64,000 nucleotides of DNA, taken from positions 184,979 through 248,978 of the forward strand of contig NZ_BNBZ01000010.1 of NCBI RefSeq assembly GCF_014656215.1, given 5' to 3'. This DNA is from Streptomyces zaomyceticus. GTDB lineage: Bacteria; Actinomycetota; Actinomycetes; Streptomycetales; Streptomycetaceae. The notes beneath the pieces are model-generated. The model was not told the DNA's origin. It saw nothing but the letters and a program-made list of their open reading frames with translations, and ran no database searches. The number at the start of each line of letters is the position of its first letter. Position 1 is the stretch's first letter. Both the position numbers and the translations under genes were made by a program. Positions 32,142 through 40,095 of this stretch are shown here, piece by piece.

Positions 32142-33536
32142 ATGGGGGCGGCACATCACGCGGTGGACGGACTCGCGAGCAACCCGGCGGCTCCGGCCGA
32201 CGTACTGCTGCGGCTCCTCGCGCTGGACGACGGCGACGACTGGATCGCGCGCCGGCTGTCCTGGCGCACGTCGCTGCCCGACAGCGTGGCCGAAGCCATG
32301 CTCCACCACCCCCGCCGCCGGGTGCGGGCCCTCCTCGCGGAGAGCGCGGCGGCCGATCCCGAACTGCGCGCCCGTCTCCTCGACGGCCCGGCCTCGGACG
32401 CCGTCCTCGTCGCCGTCGGCCCGACCCCCTACCGCACCCAGGCGCCACCCCTGCCCGATCGGGCGTACGAGCGGCTGCTGAACCATGAGCGCGGCATGGT
32501 CCGGCACGAGACGGTGGAATCGGCCAGTGTGCCGGTGCACGTACTGGTGCCGCTCGCCGGTCACGAGGACCCGCTGTTCCGGCTGGCCGCCTGCCGTCGG
32601 GTCTGGAGCCGGCTCGCCGACGACGTGCGTGCCGCGCTCCTCGCGGACGCCGACCCGGCCGTGCGCACGGCCGCGTCCCTCCAGGTCATGCACGAGGACG
32701 AGGAGCGGACGGCCGAGCTCGTCGGGACTCTCGCCGAGGACTGGCGGCTCGGAGAGGTGCTGGAGCGCGGCCGGCTCGGGCGCGCCCTGGCCGAGCGCCT
32801 GCTCACGGAAGGAGCGCGGCTCGCACAGCTCGCACGGAACCCCAGCCTCCCCACCGATCTGGCGGCGGGGCTCGCCGCTCACGAGGACCCCGCCGTGCGG
32901 CTCGCGGTGTCGGCACGCCCCGAGCTGTCGGAGGAGGAGCGGGCCGCGATCGACTGGGCCGTCGACCCCGAAGACCGGCTCGACACCCTGCGGTGGGTGT
33001 GGGACGCGCGTGAGGACGCGGACGTCCTGCGCCGGTGCGCGACGTCCGCGCACACCTGGCTGCGCCGCAGCGCCGCGGTGTGCCCGGCGCTGCCCCGGGA
33101 CTGCGTGGAGCTTCTGGCGGGAGACGCGGACTTCGCCGTACGCCTGCTGCTCGCCGAGTACCACCCGCTGGCTCCGCCGGAGCTGCTGCTCGACCTGTAC
33201 CTGAACGGCTCCCACCGGGCCGTCGCCATGCTGACGACCCGGCCGCGATTCCCGGCGGAGGGGCTCGCGGCGCGGTTCGCGGACGCGCCGGAGCCGGAGG
33301 CCCGGGCACTGGCCCTGCGCGACCCGGGCGCCACCCCCGCGCTCGTCGAGCGGCTGAGCCGGGACCCGGCGGGGAGGGTGCGGGAGGCGGCAGCCCTCGA
33401 TCGGCGGCTTCCGGTGGCCCGGCTGGTGGAACTGCTGGAGGATCCGAACGTGGGCTCGGCGGCCGCCTGCAATCGGGCGCTGCCGGTCTCGGAGATGAGG
33501 GCGCTGCTCGACCGGGCGGGCGTACCCGGCCTCTGA
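32142..33536 (+). CDS. leucine-rich-repeat-variant/HEAT-like repeat protein
   Basis: This 464-residue protein is built of helical repeats of about 24 residues with the pattern LARNPSLPTDLAAGLAAHEDPAVR and ARPELSEEER; the same pattern appears near the start as LASNPAAPADVLLRLLA. This fits the leucine-rich-repeat-variant type of solenoid. No catalytic domain, signal peptide or membrane segment is visible. It lies between argC and argG, separated from the latter by ARG boxes, and is probably not an arginine enzyme. Such solenoids usually bind proteins. Confidence 0.7.
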   Translation: MGAAHHAVDGLASNPAAPADVLLRLLALDDGDDWIARRLSWRTSLPDSVAEAMLHHPRRRVRALLAESAAADPELRARLLDGPASDAVLVAVGPTPYRTQAPPLPDRAYERLLNHERGMVRHETVESASVPVHVLVPLAGHEDPLFRLAACRRVWSRLADDVRAALLADADPAVRTAASLQVMHEDEERTAELVGTLAEDWRLGEVLERGRLGRALAERLLTEGARLAQLARNPSLPTDLAAGLAAHEDPAVRLAVSARPELSEEERAAIDWAVDPEDRLDTLRWVWDAREDADVLRRCATSAHTWLRRSAAVCPALPRDCVELLAGDADFAVRLLLAEYHPLAPPELLLDLYLNGSHRAVAMLTTRPRFPAEGLAARFADAPEPEARALALRDPGATPALVERLSRDPAGRVREAAALDRRLPVARLVELLEDPNVGSAAACNRALPVSEMRALLDRAGVPGL

Positions 33537-33567
33537 GCAGCCGAGAGCCGCCTCGGGAAACCCAGCC

Positions 33568-33595
33568 TTTGCATGACCATGCGCAATGATGCATA
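33568..33595. promoter_or_regulatory. overlapping ARG boxes in the argG promoter
   Basis: TTTGCAT-GACC-ATGCGCA (33568-33585) matches the ArgR consensus with one mismatch. A second, partly matching site with a perfect right half, AATG-ATGCATA, overlaps it up to 33595. The boxes cover CATACT (33592-33597), a -10-like hexamer 6 nt before the argG ATG, so bound ArgR would block the promoter. Confidence 0.75.
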
Positions 33596-33603
33596 CTCTT
33601 CCT

Positions 33604-35058
33604 ATGTCCAAGGTCCTCACCTCCCTGCCCGCCGGCGAGCGCGTCGGCATCGCCTTCTCCGGCGGCCTCGACACCTCCGTCGCCGTCGCATGGATGCGCG
33701 ACAAGGGCGCCATCCCGTGCACCTACACCGCCGACATCGGCCAGTACGACGAGCCCGACATCGCCTCGGTGCCCGGCCGCGCCAAGACCTACGGTGCCGA
33801 GATCGCGCGCCTGGTCGACTGCCGTGCGGCGCTGGTCGAGGAGGGTCTTGCCGCGCTCACCTGCGGGGCGTTCCACATCCGCTCCGGCGGCCGCGCCTAC
33901 TTCAACACCACGCCGCTCGGCCGCGCCGTCACCGGCACCCTGCTCGTCCGGGCCATGCTCGAGGACAACGTCCAGATCTGGGGCGACGGCTCGACCTTCA
34001 AGGGCAACGACATCGAGCGGTTCTACCGCTACGGCCTCCTCGCCAACCCGCACCTGCGGATCTACAAGCCCTGGCTCGACGCGGACTTCGTGACGGAGCT
34101 CGGCGGCCGCAAGGAGATGTCGGAATGGCTGGTCGCCCACGACCTGCCGTACCGCGACAGCACCGAGAAGGCGTACTCCACCGACGCCAACATCTGGGGT
34201 GCCACCCACGAGGCCAAGACGCTGGAGCACCTCGACACCGGCGTGGAGACCGTCGAGCCGATCATGGGCGTGCGGTTCTGGGACCCGTCGGTCGAGATCG
34301 ACACCGAGGACGTCACGATCGGCTTCGCGCAGGGCCGGCCGGTGTCCATCAACGGCAAGGAGTTCGCCTCCGCCGTCGACCTCGTCATGGAGGCCAACGC
34401 CATCGGCGGCCGCCACGGCATGGGCATGTCCGACCAGATCGAGAACAGGATCATCGAGGCCAAGAGCCGCGGCATCTACGAGGCGCCCGGCATGGCCCTG
34501 CTGCACGCCGCGTACGAGCGGCTGGTCAACGCGATCCACAACGAGGACACCCTCGCCCAGTACCACAACGAGGGACGGCGCCTCGGCCGGCTGATGTACG
34601 AGGGCCGCTGGCTGGACCCGCAGGCGCTGATGGTGCGGGAGTCGCTCCAGCGCTGGGTCGGCACGGCCGTCACCGGCGAGGTCACCCTGCGGCTGCGGCG
34701 CGGCGAGGACTACTCGATCCTCGACACGACGGGCCCGGCGTTCAGCTACCACCCGGACAAGCTGTCCATGGAGCGCACCGAGGACTCCGCCTTCGGCCCG
34801 GTGGACCGGATCGGCCAGCTCACGATGCGCAACCTCGACATCGCCGACTCCCGCGCCAAGCTGGAGCAGTACGCGGGCCTCGGCCTCATCGGCACCTCCG
34901 ACCCCGCCATCGGTGCCGCCCAGGCGGCCGCGACGGGGCTGATCGGCACCATGACGGAGCTGCCCGAGGGCGGCGCCGAGGCCATCGCCTCCCGTGGTGA
35001 GGTCTCCGGCGACGACGAGATGCTGGACCGCGCCGCCATGGAGTTCGGCACCGACTGA
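33604..35058 (+). CDS. argG: argininosuccinate synthase, long (E. coli-like) form
   Basis: This 484-residue enzyme has the ATP pyrophosphatase P-loop GIAFSGGLDTSVAVAWM and IWGDGSTFKGNDIERFYRYG, GATHEAKTLEHLDTG, and GRHGMGMSDQIENRIIEAKSRGIYEAPGMALLH. It joins citrulline and aspartate with ATP. Length and sequence match the E. coli-type enzyme rather than the roughly 400-residue type common in bacteria. The ATG at 33604 has no ribosome site but a -10-like CATACT 6 nt before it, so the mRNA is probably leaderless. ARG boxes cover the promoter. Confidence 0.95.
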   Translation: MSKVLTSLPAGERVGIAFSGGLDTSVAVAWMRDKGAIPCTYTADIGQYDEPDIASVPGRAKTYGAEIARLVDCRAALVEEGLAALTCGAFHIRSGGRAYFNTTPLGRAVTGTLLVRAMLEDNVQIWGDGSTFKGNDIERFYRYGLLANPHLRIYKPWLDADFVTELGGRKEMSEWLVAHDLPYRDSTEKAYSTDANIWGATHEAKTLEHLDTGVETVEPIMGVRFWDPSVEIDTEDVTIGFAQGRPVSINGKEFASAVDLVMEANAIGGRHGMGMSDQIENRIIEAKSRGIYEAPGMALLHAAYERLVNAIHNEDTLAQYHNEGRRLGRLMYEGRWLDPQALMVRESLQRWVGTAVTGEVTLRLRRGEDYSILDTTGPAFSYHPDKLSMERTEDSAFGPVDRIGQLTMRNLDIADSRAKLEQYAGLGLIGTSDPAIGAAQAAATGLIGTMTELPEGGAEAIASRGEVSGDDEMLDRAAMEFGTD

Positions 35059-35093
35059 CCCACCTCCGTCGAGCGACCCGCTCGACACCCCCG

Positions 35094-35136
35094 GGAAAGG
35101 CCGGCTCGAGGTCCCCCGCGTCGAGCCGGCCTTTCC
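35094..35136 (+). terminator. terminator after argG
   Basis: A 16-bp stem (35094-35109 with 35121-35136) with an 11-nt loop and a short TTT run lies 36 bp after the argG stop. Confidence 0.8.
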
Positions 35137-35260
35137 GTCGTTCCACGGGTCGCTCCTCCGGGGCGCGTGGATGGGGTTGTCCCGGGGCCCTCGTACCCGG
35201 GTTGTCCCGGGGCGCGTGTACGGGTCGCCCCCGGCGCGTACGGGCGGACGGGGCCGGTTC

Positions 35261-35287
35261 TGTCACATCCGGGCGGATCCCCGCGTC
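35261..35287 (+). promoter_or_regulatory. ECF41-type promoter upstream of the ECF41-like sigma gene
   Basis: TGTCACA (35261-35267), then a spacer of exactly 16 nt, then CGTC (35284-35287), matches the promoter consensus described for ECF41/SigJ sigma factors. It lies 36 bp before the sigma-factor ATG, so the factor probably transcribes its own gene. Confidence 0.8.
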
Positions 35288-35322
35288 AAGTCGGTGACGG
35301 ACCCGACGAGGAGTGAGGCGCC

Positions 35323-36252
35323 ATGTACGACGACACCTTCCCGAACGCCCTGACCGGGCGCTTCGACGCCGACGAGGAGCGGCTGCGGCGCGTGGCCCTG
35401 CGGATGATGGGGTCGCGGGGCGCGGCGGAGGACGTACTCGCGACGGTACGGGCGGGGCTGGGGCGGCACGACGGGGCGTCGGTACGGGTCTGGCTCACGG
35501 CGCTCGTGGGGCAGGAGTGCGTGCGGGGGCTTCAGGAGCGGCGTTCGGGCGGCGCGGGCGGGCCGGGCCCGGCGACCCGCGGGGCGGGAGCGGAAGGCGG
35601 GGCGGCCGGGGGGACGGCCGGCCGGACGGGCGCCGGGGAGGTCGGCCGGGTCGATGTCGGGGAGGTCGGCCGGGTCGAGGATCCGGCGGACGGGGCCGCG
35701 ATCGAGGCCGTGTGGCTCGCGCTGTTCTTCGTGCTCGAATCGCTCGGGGCCGAGGAACGGCTCGCCTTCGTACTCCACGACGTGTTCGGGCTGCCGTCGT
35801 ACGAGACGGCGCGGATCACCGGCGGCTCCCCCGGGAAGGTGGCACGGCTCGCGGGGCGGGCCCGGGGGCGGGTACGGGGCGCCGGGGCGGACCGTACCGA
35901 GGGTGACGTGGGACGACAGCGGGCGGTCGTGGAGCGCTTCCTGGCGGCGGCACGCGCGCGTGACGCCCCCGGGCTCGCGGCCGTCCTCGACCCGGACGTC
36001 GTGGCCTGGTCCGAGCAGGGTCCGGTGCACGGCGCCCCGGCCGTCGCCGAGGGCGCGGCGGCCTTCGCCCGGCTGGCGGACGTGTCCCGACCCGCGCTGG
36101 TCGACGGAGCTGTCGGAGCGGTCGCCTTCGTGGACGGCCGACCGGTCTCCGCGGTGGCGTTCACCCTCCGCCGGGACCGGATCGTCACCCTCTCCCTCAC
36201 GACCGGGGAAGAGCGGGTACGCGCCCTGGACCTGGCCTTTCCCGACTGGTGA
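35323..36252 (+). CDS. ECF41/SigJ-like sigma factor with C-terminal SnoaL-like domain
   Basis: This 309-residue protein has a region 2 (LTGRFDADEERLRRVALRMMGSRGAAEDVLATVRAGL), a long Gly/Ala/Glu-rich linker (about residues 70-120) with a duplicated GEVGRVDV/GEVGRVED, a region 4 (LGAEERLAFVLHDVFGLPSYETARITGGSPGKVARLAGRARGR) and a SnoaL-like domain (VVERFLAAARARDAPGLAAVLDPDVV). In ECF41 factors the C-terminal domain replaces a separate anti-sigma factor. The linker is much changed from the usual one. GAGGAGTGAGG precedes the ATG, and a consensus ECF41 promoter lies 36 bp upstream. Confidence 0.85.
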   Translation: MYDDTFPNALTGRFDADEERLRRVALRMMGSRGAAEDVLATVRAGLGRHDGASVRVWLTALVGQECVRGLQERRSGGAGGPGPATRGAGAEGGAAGGTAGRTGAGEVGRVDVGEVGRVEDPADGAAIEAVWLALFFVLESLGAEERLAFVLHDVFGLPSYETARITGGSPGKVARLAGRARGRVRGAGADRTEGDVGRQRAVVERFLAAARARDAPGLAAVLDPDVVAWSEQGPVHGAPAVAEGAAAFARLADVSRPALVDGAVGAVAFVDGRPVSAVAFTLRRDRIVTLSLTTGEERVRALDLAFPDW

Positions 36253-36367
36253 GGGATGGGGCCGGGGAGTGGGGGACGGGCGCGCCGGAGTGGGGCGGGA
36301 GGGGCGGGTGCGGACGGGGCGCCCGGGGCGGGGCGAAAACAGGGTGCGCCGGGTCCGGCCCGCTCGT

Positions 36368-36404
36368 TAGCCTCGACGGCATGTCCACGCCCCGAATCTC
36401 CTAG
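36368..36404 (+). promoter_or_regulatory. leaderless 7-codon upstream ORF before the ABC-F gene
   Basis: TAGCCT (36368-36373) is a -10-like hexamer 7 nt before ATG 36381, which opens a short frame encoding MSTPRIS and ending in TAG at 36404. After it a 7-bp stem (CGAGGAC 36406-36412 with GTCCTCG 36434-36440) precedes the ABC-F ribosome site GGAG (36450-36453). The layout resembles ribosome-mediated attenuators in front of antibiotic-resistance ABC-F genes. Confidence 0.5.
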
Positions 36405-36462
36405 CCGAGGACCCACTCCCACGCCACCCGTGTGTCCTCGATTCCTTTCGGAGCGTTACCCC

Positions 36463-38061
36463 ATGATCACCGTTCGTGGTGCCGACGTGCGCGTCGGCGC
36501 CCGGCTCCTGCTGTCCGGCGTCTCCTTCCACATCGCCCCCGGCGACCGGATCGGCCTCGTCGGCCGCAACGGCGCCGGCAAGACCACCCTCCTCGACACC
36601 CTTGCCGGGCTGCGTGCCCCTGCCGCGGGCACCGTCACCCGTACCGGCTCCGTCGGTCGTCTCGCCCAGGATTCACGGGCCGCCGACCCGGCGGTGACCG
36701 TCACCGACCGGATCCTCTCGGCGCGCGGCCTGGACCGGGCCGTCCGGCGGCTCGCCGAGGCCGCCCGCCGGCTCGGGGAGACGGACGACGCGCGGGCGCT
36801 CGCCGCGTACGACCGCGCCGAAGCCGCGTTCGAGGCCGGCGGCGGATACGCGGCCGAGGCCGAGGCCGCCCGTGTCGCCGCGGGCCTCGGCCTGCCCACC
36901 GAGGTCATGGACCGGCCCGTCGGGCTGCTGTCCGGCGGCCAGAAGCGCCGGGTCGAACTGGCCAGGATCCTCTTCGCCGGTCACGGCCGGGAGGACACCC
37001 TGCTGCTCGACGAGCCGACCAACCACCTGGACGCCGACTCGATCGGCTGGCTGCGCGGCCATCTCGCCGCCCACCGCGGCGGTCTCGTACTCATCAGCCA
37101 TGACGTACGGCTCCTCGCCGACACGGTCAACCGGGTGTTCCGCCTCGACCCGGAACGGGCCGCGCTCGACGTCCACAACACCGGCTGGGACGCGTACCTC
37201 GCCCAGCGGGAGAGCGACGAGCGGCGGCGGGTCCGCGAGCGCGCCAACGCCGAACGCAAGGCAGCGGCGCTGCACGCGCAGGCGGACCGTATGAAGTCCC
37301 GGGTGGCGACGGCGACGACGGCCCGCAGCATGGCGCGGCGGGCCGACCGGATGCTCGCCGGGCTCGACCCGGTGCGGCGGGCCGAGCGGGTCGCCCGCAT
37401 CCGGCTGCCCGAGCCCGCGCCCTGCGGCCGGACGCCGTTGGGCGCGGTCTCGCTCACCAAGACGTACGGGAAGCGGCCGGTGCTCGACGGCGTCGATCTC
37501 GCGGTGGACCGGGGCAGCCGGATGGTCGTGCTCGGTCTCAACGGGGCGGGCAAGACCACCCTGCTGAAGCTTCTCGCCGGCCGGGAGAGCCCCGACGCCG
37601 GGCGGGTGGTGCGCGGGCACGGGCTGCGGCTCGGCTACTTCGCCCAGGAGCACGACACGCTCGACCCGGGTCGCACGGTCCGGGAGAACCTCGCCGACGC
37701 GGCTCCTCACCTGACGGACGGTGAGGTACGGGCGGTCCTGGGCACGTTCCTCTTCCGGGGCGACGACGCGGAGAAGCGGGCGGGGGTGCTCTCGGGAGGC
37801 GAGAAGACCCGGCTCGCGCTGGCCGCCCTGGTCCACTCGGGGGCGAACGTGTTGCTTCTGGACGAGCCCACGAACAACCTGGACCCCGCCTCCCGCGACG
37901 AGGTCCTGGCCGCCGTGGGCACGTATCCGGGCGCGATCGTGATGGTCACCCACGACGAGGGCGCGATCGACGCACTGGGCCCCGAGCGGGTCCTGTTGCT
38001 GCCGGAGGCGGACGAGGACCTGTGGAGCGAGGAGTACCGGGGGCTCGTCGGCCTGGCCTGA
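36463..38061 (+). CDS. ABC-F family ATP-binding protein (ribosome protection/translation type)
   Basis: This 532-residue protein has two ABC domains and no membrane part. Domain 1 has GRNGAGKTTLLDTL, LSGGQKRRVELARIL and LLLDEPTNHLDADS. The inter-domain linker is highly charged (ESDERRRVRERANAERKAAALHAQADRMKSRV). Domain 2 has GLNGAGKTTLLKLLAG, LSGGEKTRLALAALV and LLLDEPTNNLDPAS. ABC-F proteins bind the ribosomal E site; some displace antibiotics, others aid translation. A small upstream ORF suggests induction by ribosome stalling. GGAG lies 9 nt before ATG 36463. The target drug, if any, is not evident. Confidence 0.9.
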   Translation: MITVRGADVRVGARLLLSGVSFHIAPGDRIGLVGRNGAGKTTLLDTLAGLRAPAAGTVTRTGSVGRLAQDSRAADPAVTVTDRILSARGLDRAVRRLAEAARRLGETDDARALAAYDRAEAAFEAGGGYAAEAEAARVAAGLGLPTEVMDRPVGLLSGGQKRRVELARILFAGHGREDTLLLDEPTNHLDADSIGWLRGHLAAHRGGLVLISHDVRLLADTVNRVFRLDPERAALDVHNTGWDAYLAQRESDERRRVRERANAERKAAALHAQADRMKSRVATATTARSMARRADRMLAGLDPVRRAERVARIRLPEPAPCGRTPLGAVSLTKTYGKRPVLDGVDLAVDRGSRMVVLGLNGAGKTTLLKLLAGRESPDAGRVVRGHGLRLGYFAQEHDTLDPGRTVRENLADAAPHLTDGEVRAVLGTFLFRGDDAEKRAGVLSGGEKTRLALAALVHSGANVLLLDEPTNNLDPASRDEVLAAVGTYPGAIVMVTHDEGAIDALGPERVLLLPEADEDLWSEEYRGLVGLA

Positions 38062-38139
38062 CGGTTCCGCCGGGCCGGGCGGCCCGCGGGGGGCCGTGCG
38101 GCGCTCCGGGAGGTGGGGCGGCCGGGTCGGCCGGACCGT

Positions 38140-38170
38140 GGGCCCCGACCCTCGCGTCGGGGTCGGGCCC
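38140..38170 (+). terminator. GC-rich hairpin terminator after the ABC-F gene
   Basis: GGGCCCC-GACCC (38140-38151) pairs with GGGTC-GGGCCC (38160-38170) with one bulged C, 80 bp after the ABC-F stop. The 250 bp between ABC-F and the VOC gene otherwise holds only G-rich repetitive sequence. Confidence 0.55.
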
Positions 38171-38309
38171 GGGAGGGCGGGCCCGGGCCCGGCTCGGAGT
38201 CGGGATCGGGGGTCGGGGTCTTCATCAGGGCCGGGATCGGGGGCGAGTCCGTGGGAAGCGAGGGGAATCCCGGAGGACGGTCGGAGGCGGCGCCGCCTAG
38301 CCTGGAGAC

Positions 38310-38714
38310 ATGATCATCAATGCGCAGACCCGAGTACGCATCGCCCGGCCCTCACGGGACCTCGCCGCCGCCGAGAGGTTCTATGTCGACGGGCTCGGGC
38401 TCGAGGTGCAGTGGCGGAGCACCGAGCGGGTGTCCGGCAAGCACGACCTGCTCATGGTCGGGCCCGGGGACGGCAGCTGGCATTTCGAGCTGACCCGTGA
38501 TCCCGAGCGTCCGGTGGAGCCGGTGCCCACCGTGGAGGACCTGTTCGTCGTCTACCTCGGGGCGCCCGTCGAGGAGGAGCAGGTGGAGCGGCTGCTCGCC
38601 GCCGGAGGGACGCGGGTCGCCGCGCACAATCCGTACTGGGACGAGTACGGCGTCACCGTCGCCGATCCGGACGGGTACCGGCTCGTGCTGTGTTCCCGCA
38701 CCTGGGAGATATGA
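38310..38714 (+). CDS. VOC (glyoxalase/bleomycin-resistance fold) protein
   Basis: This 134-residue protein has two beta-alpha-beta-beta-beta modules of the VOC fold: RPSRDLAAAERFYVDGLGLEVQW in the first, with a metal-type E in WHFEL, and NPYWDEYGVTVADPDGYRLVLCSR in the second. Members are isomerases, dioxygenases or binding proteins. TAGCCT 6 nt before the ATG suggests a leaderless mRNA, although GGAG overlaps the same gap. Confidence 0.85.
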   Translation: MIINAQTRVRIARPSRDLAAAERFYVDGLGLEVQWRSTERVSGKHDLLMVGPGDGSWHFELTRDPERPVEPVPTVEDLFVVYLGAPVEEEQVERLLAAGGTRVAAHNPYWDEYGVTVADPDGYRLVLCSRTWEI

Positions 38715-38719
38715 AGAGG

Positions 38720-38753
38720 GGGCGGGGCCGGAGAGTCCCCTCCGGCCCCGCCC
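38720..38753. terminator. bidirectional terminator between VOC and methyltransferase genes
   Basis: A 13-bp perfect stem (38720-38732 with 38741-38753) lies between the convergent VOC and RlmG-type genes. Confidence 0.8.
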
Positions 38754-38775
38754 ACCCGTCCTCCGTCCGGTGCGC

Positions 38776-39939
38776 CTAGGCGGTGCGCACCGCTCGCAGG
38801 ACCACGAACTTCGGGTCGCTCGCGACCAGTTCGCTGTTGCCGAAGATCCGGCGCAGGGTGACGTGGTAGCCGAGGTGCCGGTTGCCGATGACCCACAGTT
38901 CGCCACCCGGTCGCAGCGCGCGCCGCGCGTCCGCGAACATGCGGCGGGCCGTGCGGTCGGTGGTGGCCTGGTGCGTGTGGAACGGCGGGTTGTTGAGGAC
39001 GAGGTCCACCGAGCCGGCGGGCAGGTCGGAGAGACCGTCGCCGACGATGAACTCGGCCTTGCGCCCCTCGCCCACATGGGTGCGGAAGTTCTCCTCGGCC
39101 GAGGCGACGGCCTGGTAGGACTCGTCGGTGAAGACGAGCTCCGCCTCGGGCTCGGAGAGCGCGATGGCGAGGCCGACCACGCCGTTGCCGCAGCCGAGGT
39201 CGGCGACGCGGGCGCGGCCGAAGCCGCCGGGCAGGTTCGCGAGGAGGAAGCGGGTGCCGACGTCGAGGCGGTCGGCGCAGAAGACGCCGGCGTGGTTGGT
39301 GACGTTCAGTCCGGGGAGGCCGGGCGCGGGGGTGTCCGCCGGGAGGTCGTACCGGTGCGGCCAGGGGTTCGACCGCGGCGCGACCGCCGGGTCGGGCGTG
39401 GTGTGGATCAGCCGCGCCTTCTTCACCGCGAGCGAGGTGCGGGTGGGCCCGAGGATCCGCTCGAAGAGCCGGAGGGTGGAGGTGTGGATCTCCTTGACCA
39501 TGCCGGCGCCGATGACGACGGTGCCCTCGTGGACCGCGGGTGCGAGCCGGTGCAGCTGGTCCTCCAGGAGCGCGAGGCTCTTGGGGACACGGACGAGGAG
39601 GACGTCGATCCGCCCGGGCGGCGGGTCCTGGGTGGTGAGCAGCCGGACGGCCTCGGGGGCGGCACCGGCGCGCTCGAGGTTGGCGCGCGTGGCCTGCCGG
39701 CCGAGGTACGAGTCGGAGATCTGGACGAGCTCGCCGGGCCCGGCGGCCTGGAGGGCGGTGACGAGGGCTCCCCAGCGGTCGCCGAGGACGGCGACGGTGC
39801 CGGACAGGTCGGTACCGCTCTCGGCCAGATGGCTCAGGAGGTACTCGTCGGACGCGTCCCAGGCGCGCAGCTGATCGCGCGGGTCCTCGGGATGGCGGGT
39901 CAGCGTGAAGGCGCCCCATGACGTGGTCAAACGGTTCAT
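38776..39939 (-). CDS. RlmG/RsmC-type rRNA guanine-N2 methyltransferase
   Basis: This 387-residue protein has two related Rossmann halves as in RsmC/RlmG. The N-terminal half is degenerate (VAVLGDRWGALVTALQAAG). The C-terminal half has the SAM site RVADLGCGNGVVGLAIALSEP and the catalytic motif LVLNNPPFHTHQ (NPPF), typical of N2-guanine methylation, and ends with RIFGNSELVASDPKFVVLRAVR. The E. coli relatives modify 23S G1835 (RlmG) or 16S G1207 (RsmC); the overall match looks closer to RlmG. Confidence 0.88.
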   Translation of the reverse strand: MNRLTTSWGAFTLTRHPEDPRDQLRAWDASDEYLLSHLAESGTDLSGTVAVLGDRWGALVTALQAAGPGELVQISDSYLGRQATRANLERAGAAPEAVRLLTTQDPPPGRIDVLLVRVPKSLALLEDQLHRLAPAVHEGTVVIGAGMVKEIHTSTLRLFERILGPTRTSLAVKKARLIHTTPDPAVAPRSNPWPHRYDLPADTPAPGLPGLNVTNHAGVFCADRLDVGTRFLLANLPGGFGRARVADLGCGNGVVGLAIALSEPEAELVFTDESYQAVASAEENFRTHVGEGRKAEFIVGDGLSDLPAGSVDLVLNNPPFHTHQATTDRTARRMFADARRALRPGGELWVIGNRHLGYHVTLRRIFGNSELVASDPKFVVLRAVRTA

Positions 39940-40095
39940 CGTGCTCTCAGGCTAGCCGGTCGCGGGCGTCCTCTCCTCCCGCGACGTGCTCGCCGGCCGC
40001 CGTGGCGGGACGGGCGCGGGGCTCGGCGAAGCGGCCGGGGGCGTGTGTGGCCCCGGGAGGAGTGCCGCGGAAGTACCGCGGGAGGGAGGAGCCGT

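Noticed and set aside
26917..35058. Arginine genes as part of a clavulanate-type biosynthetic cluster
   Set aside because: They form the full primary arginine pathway with ArgR sites and no specialised-metabolism genes nearby.
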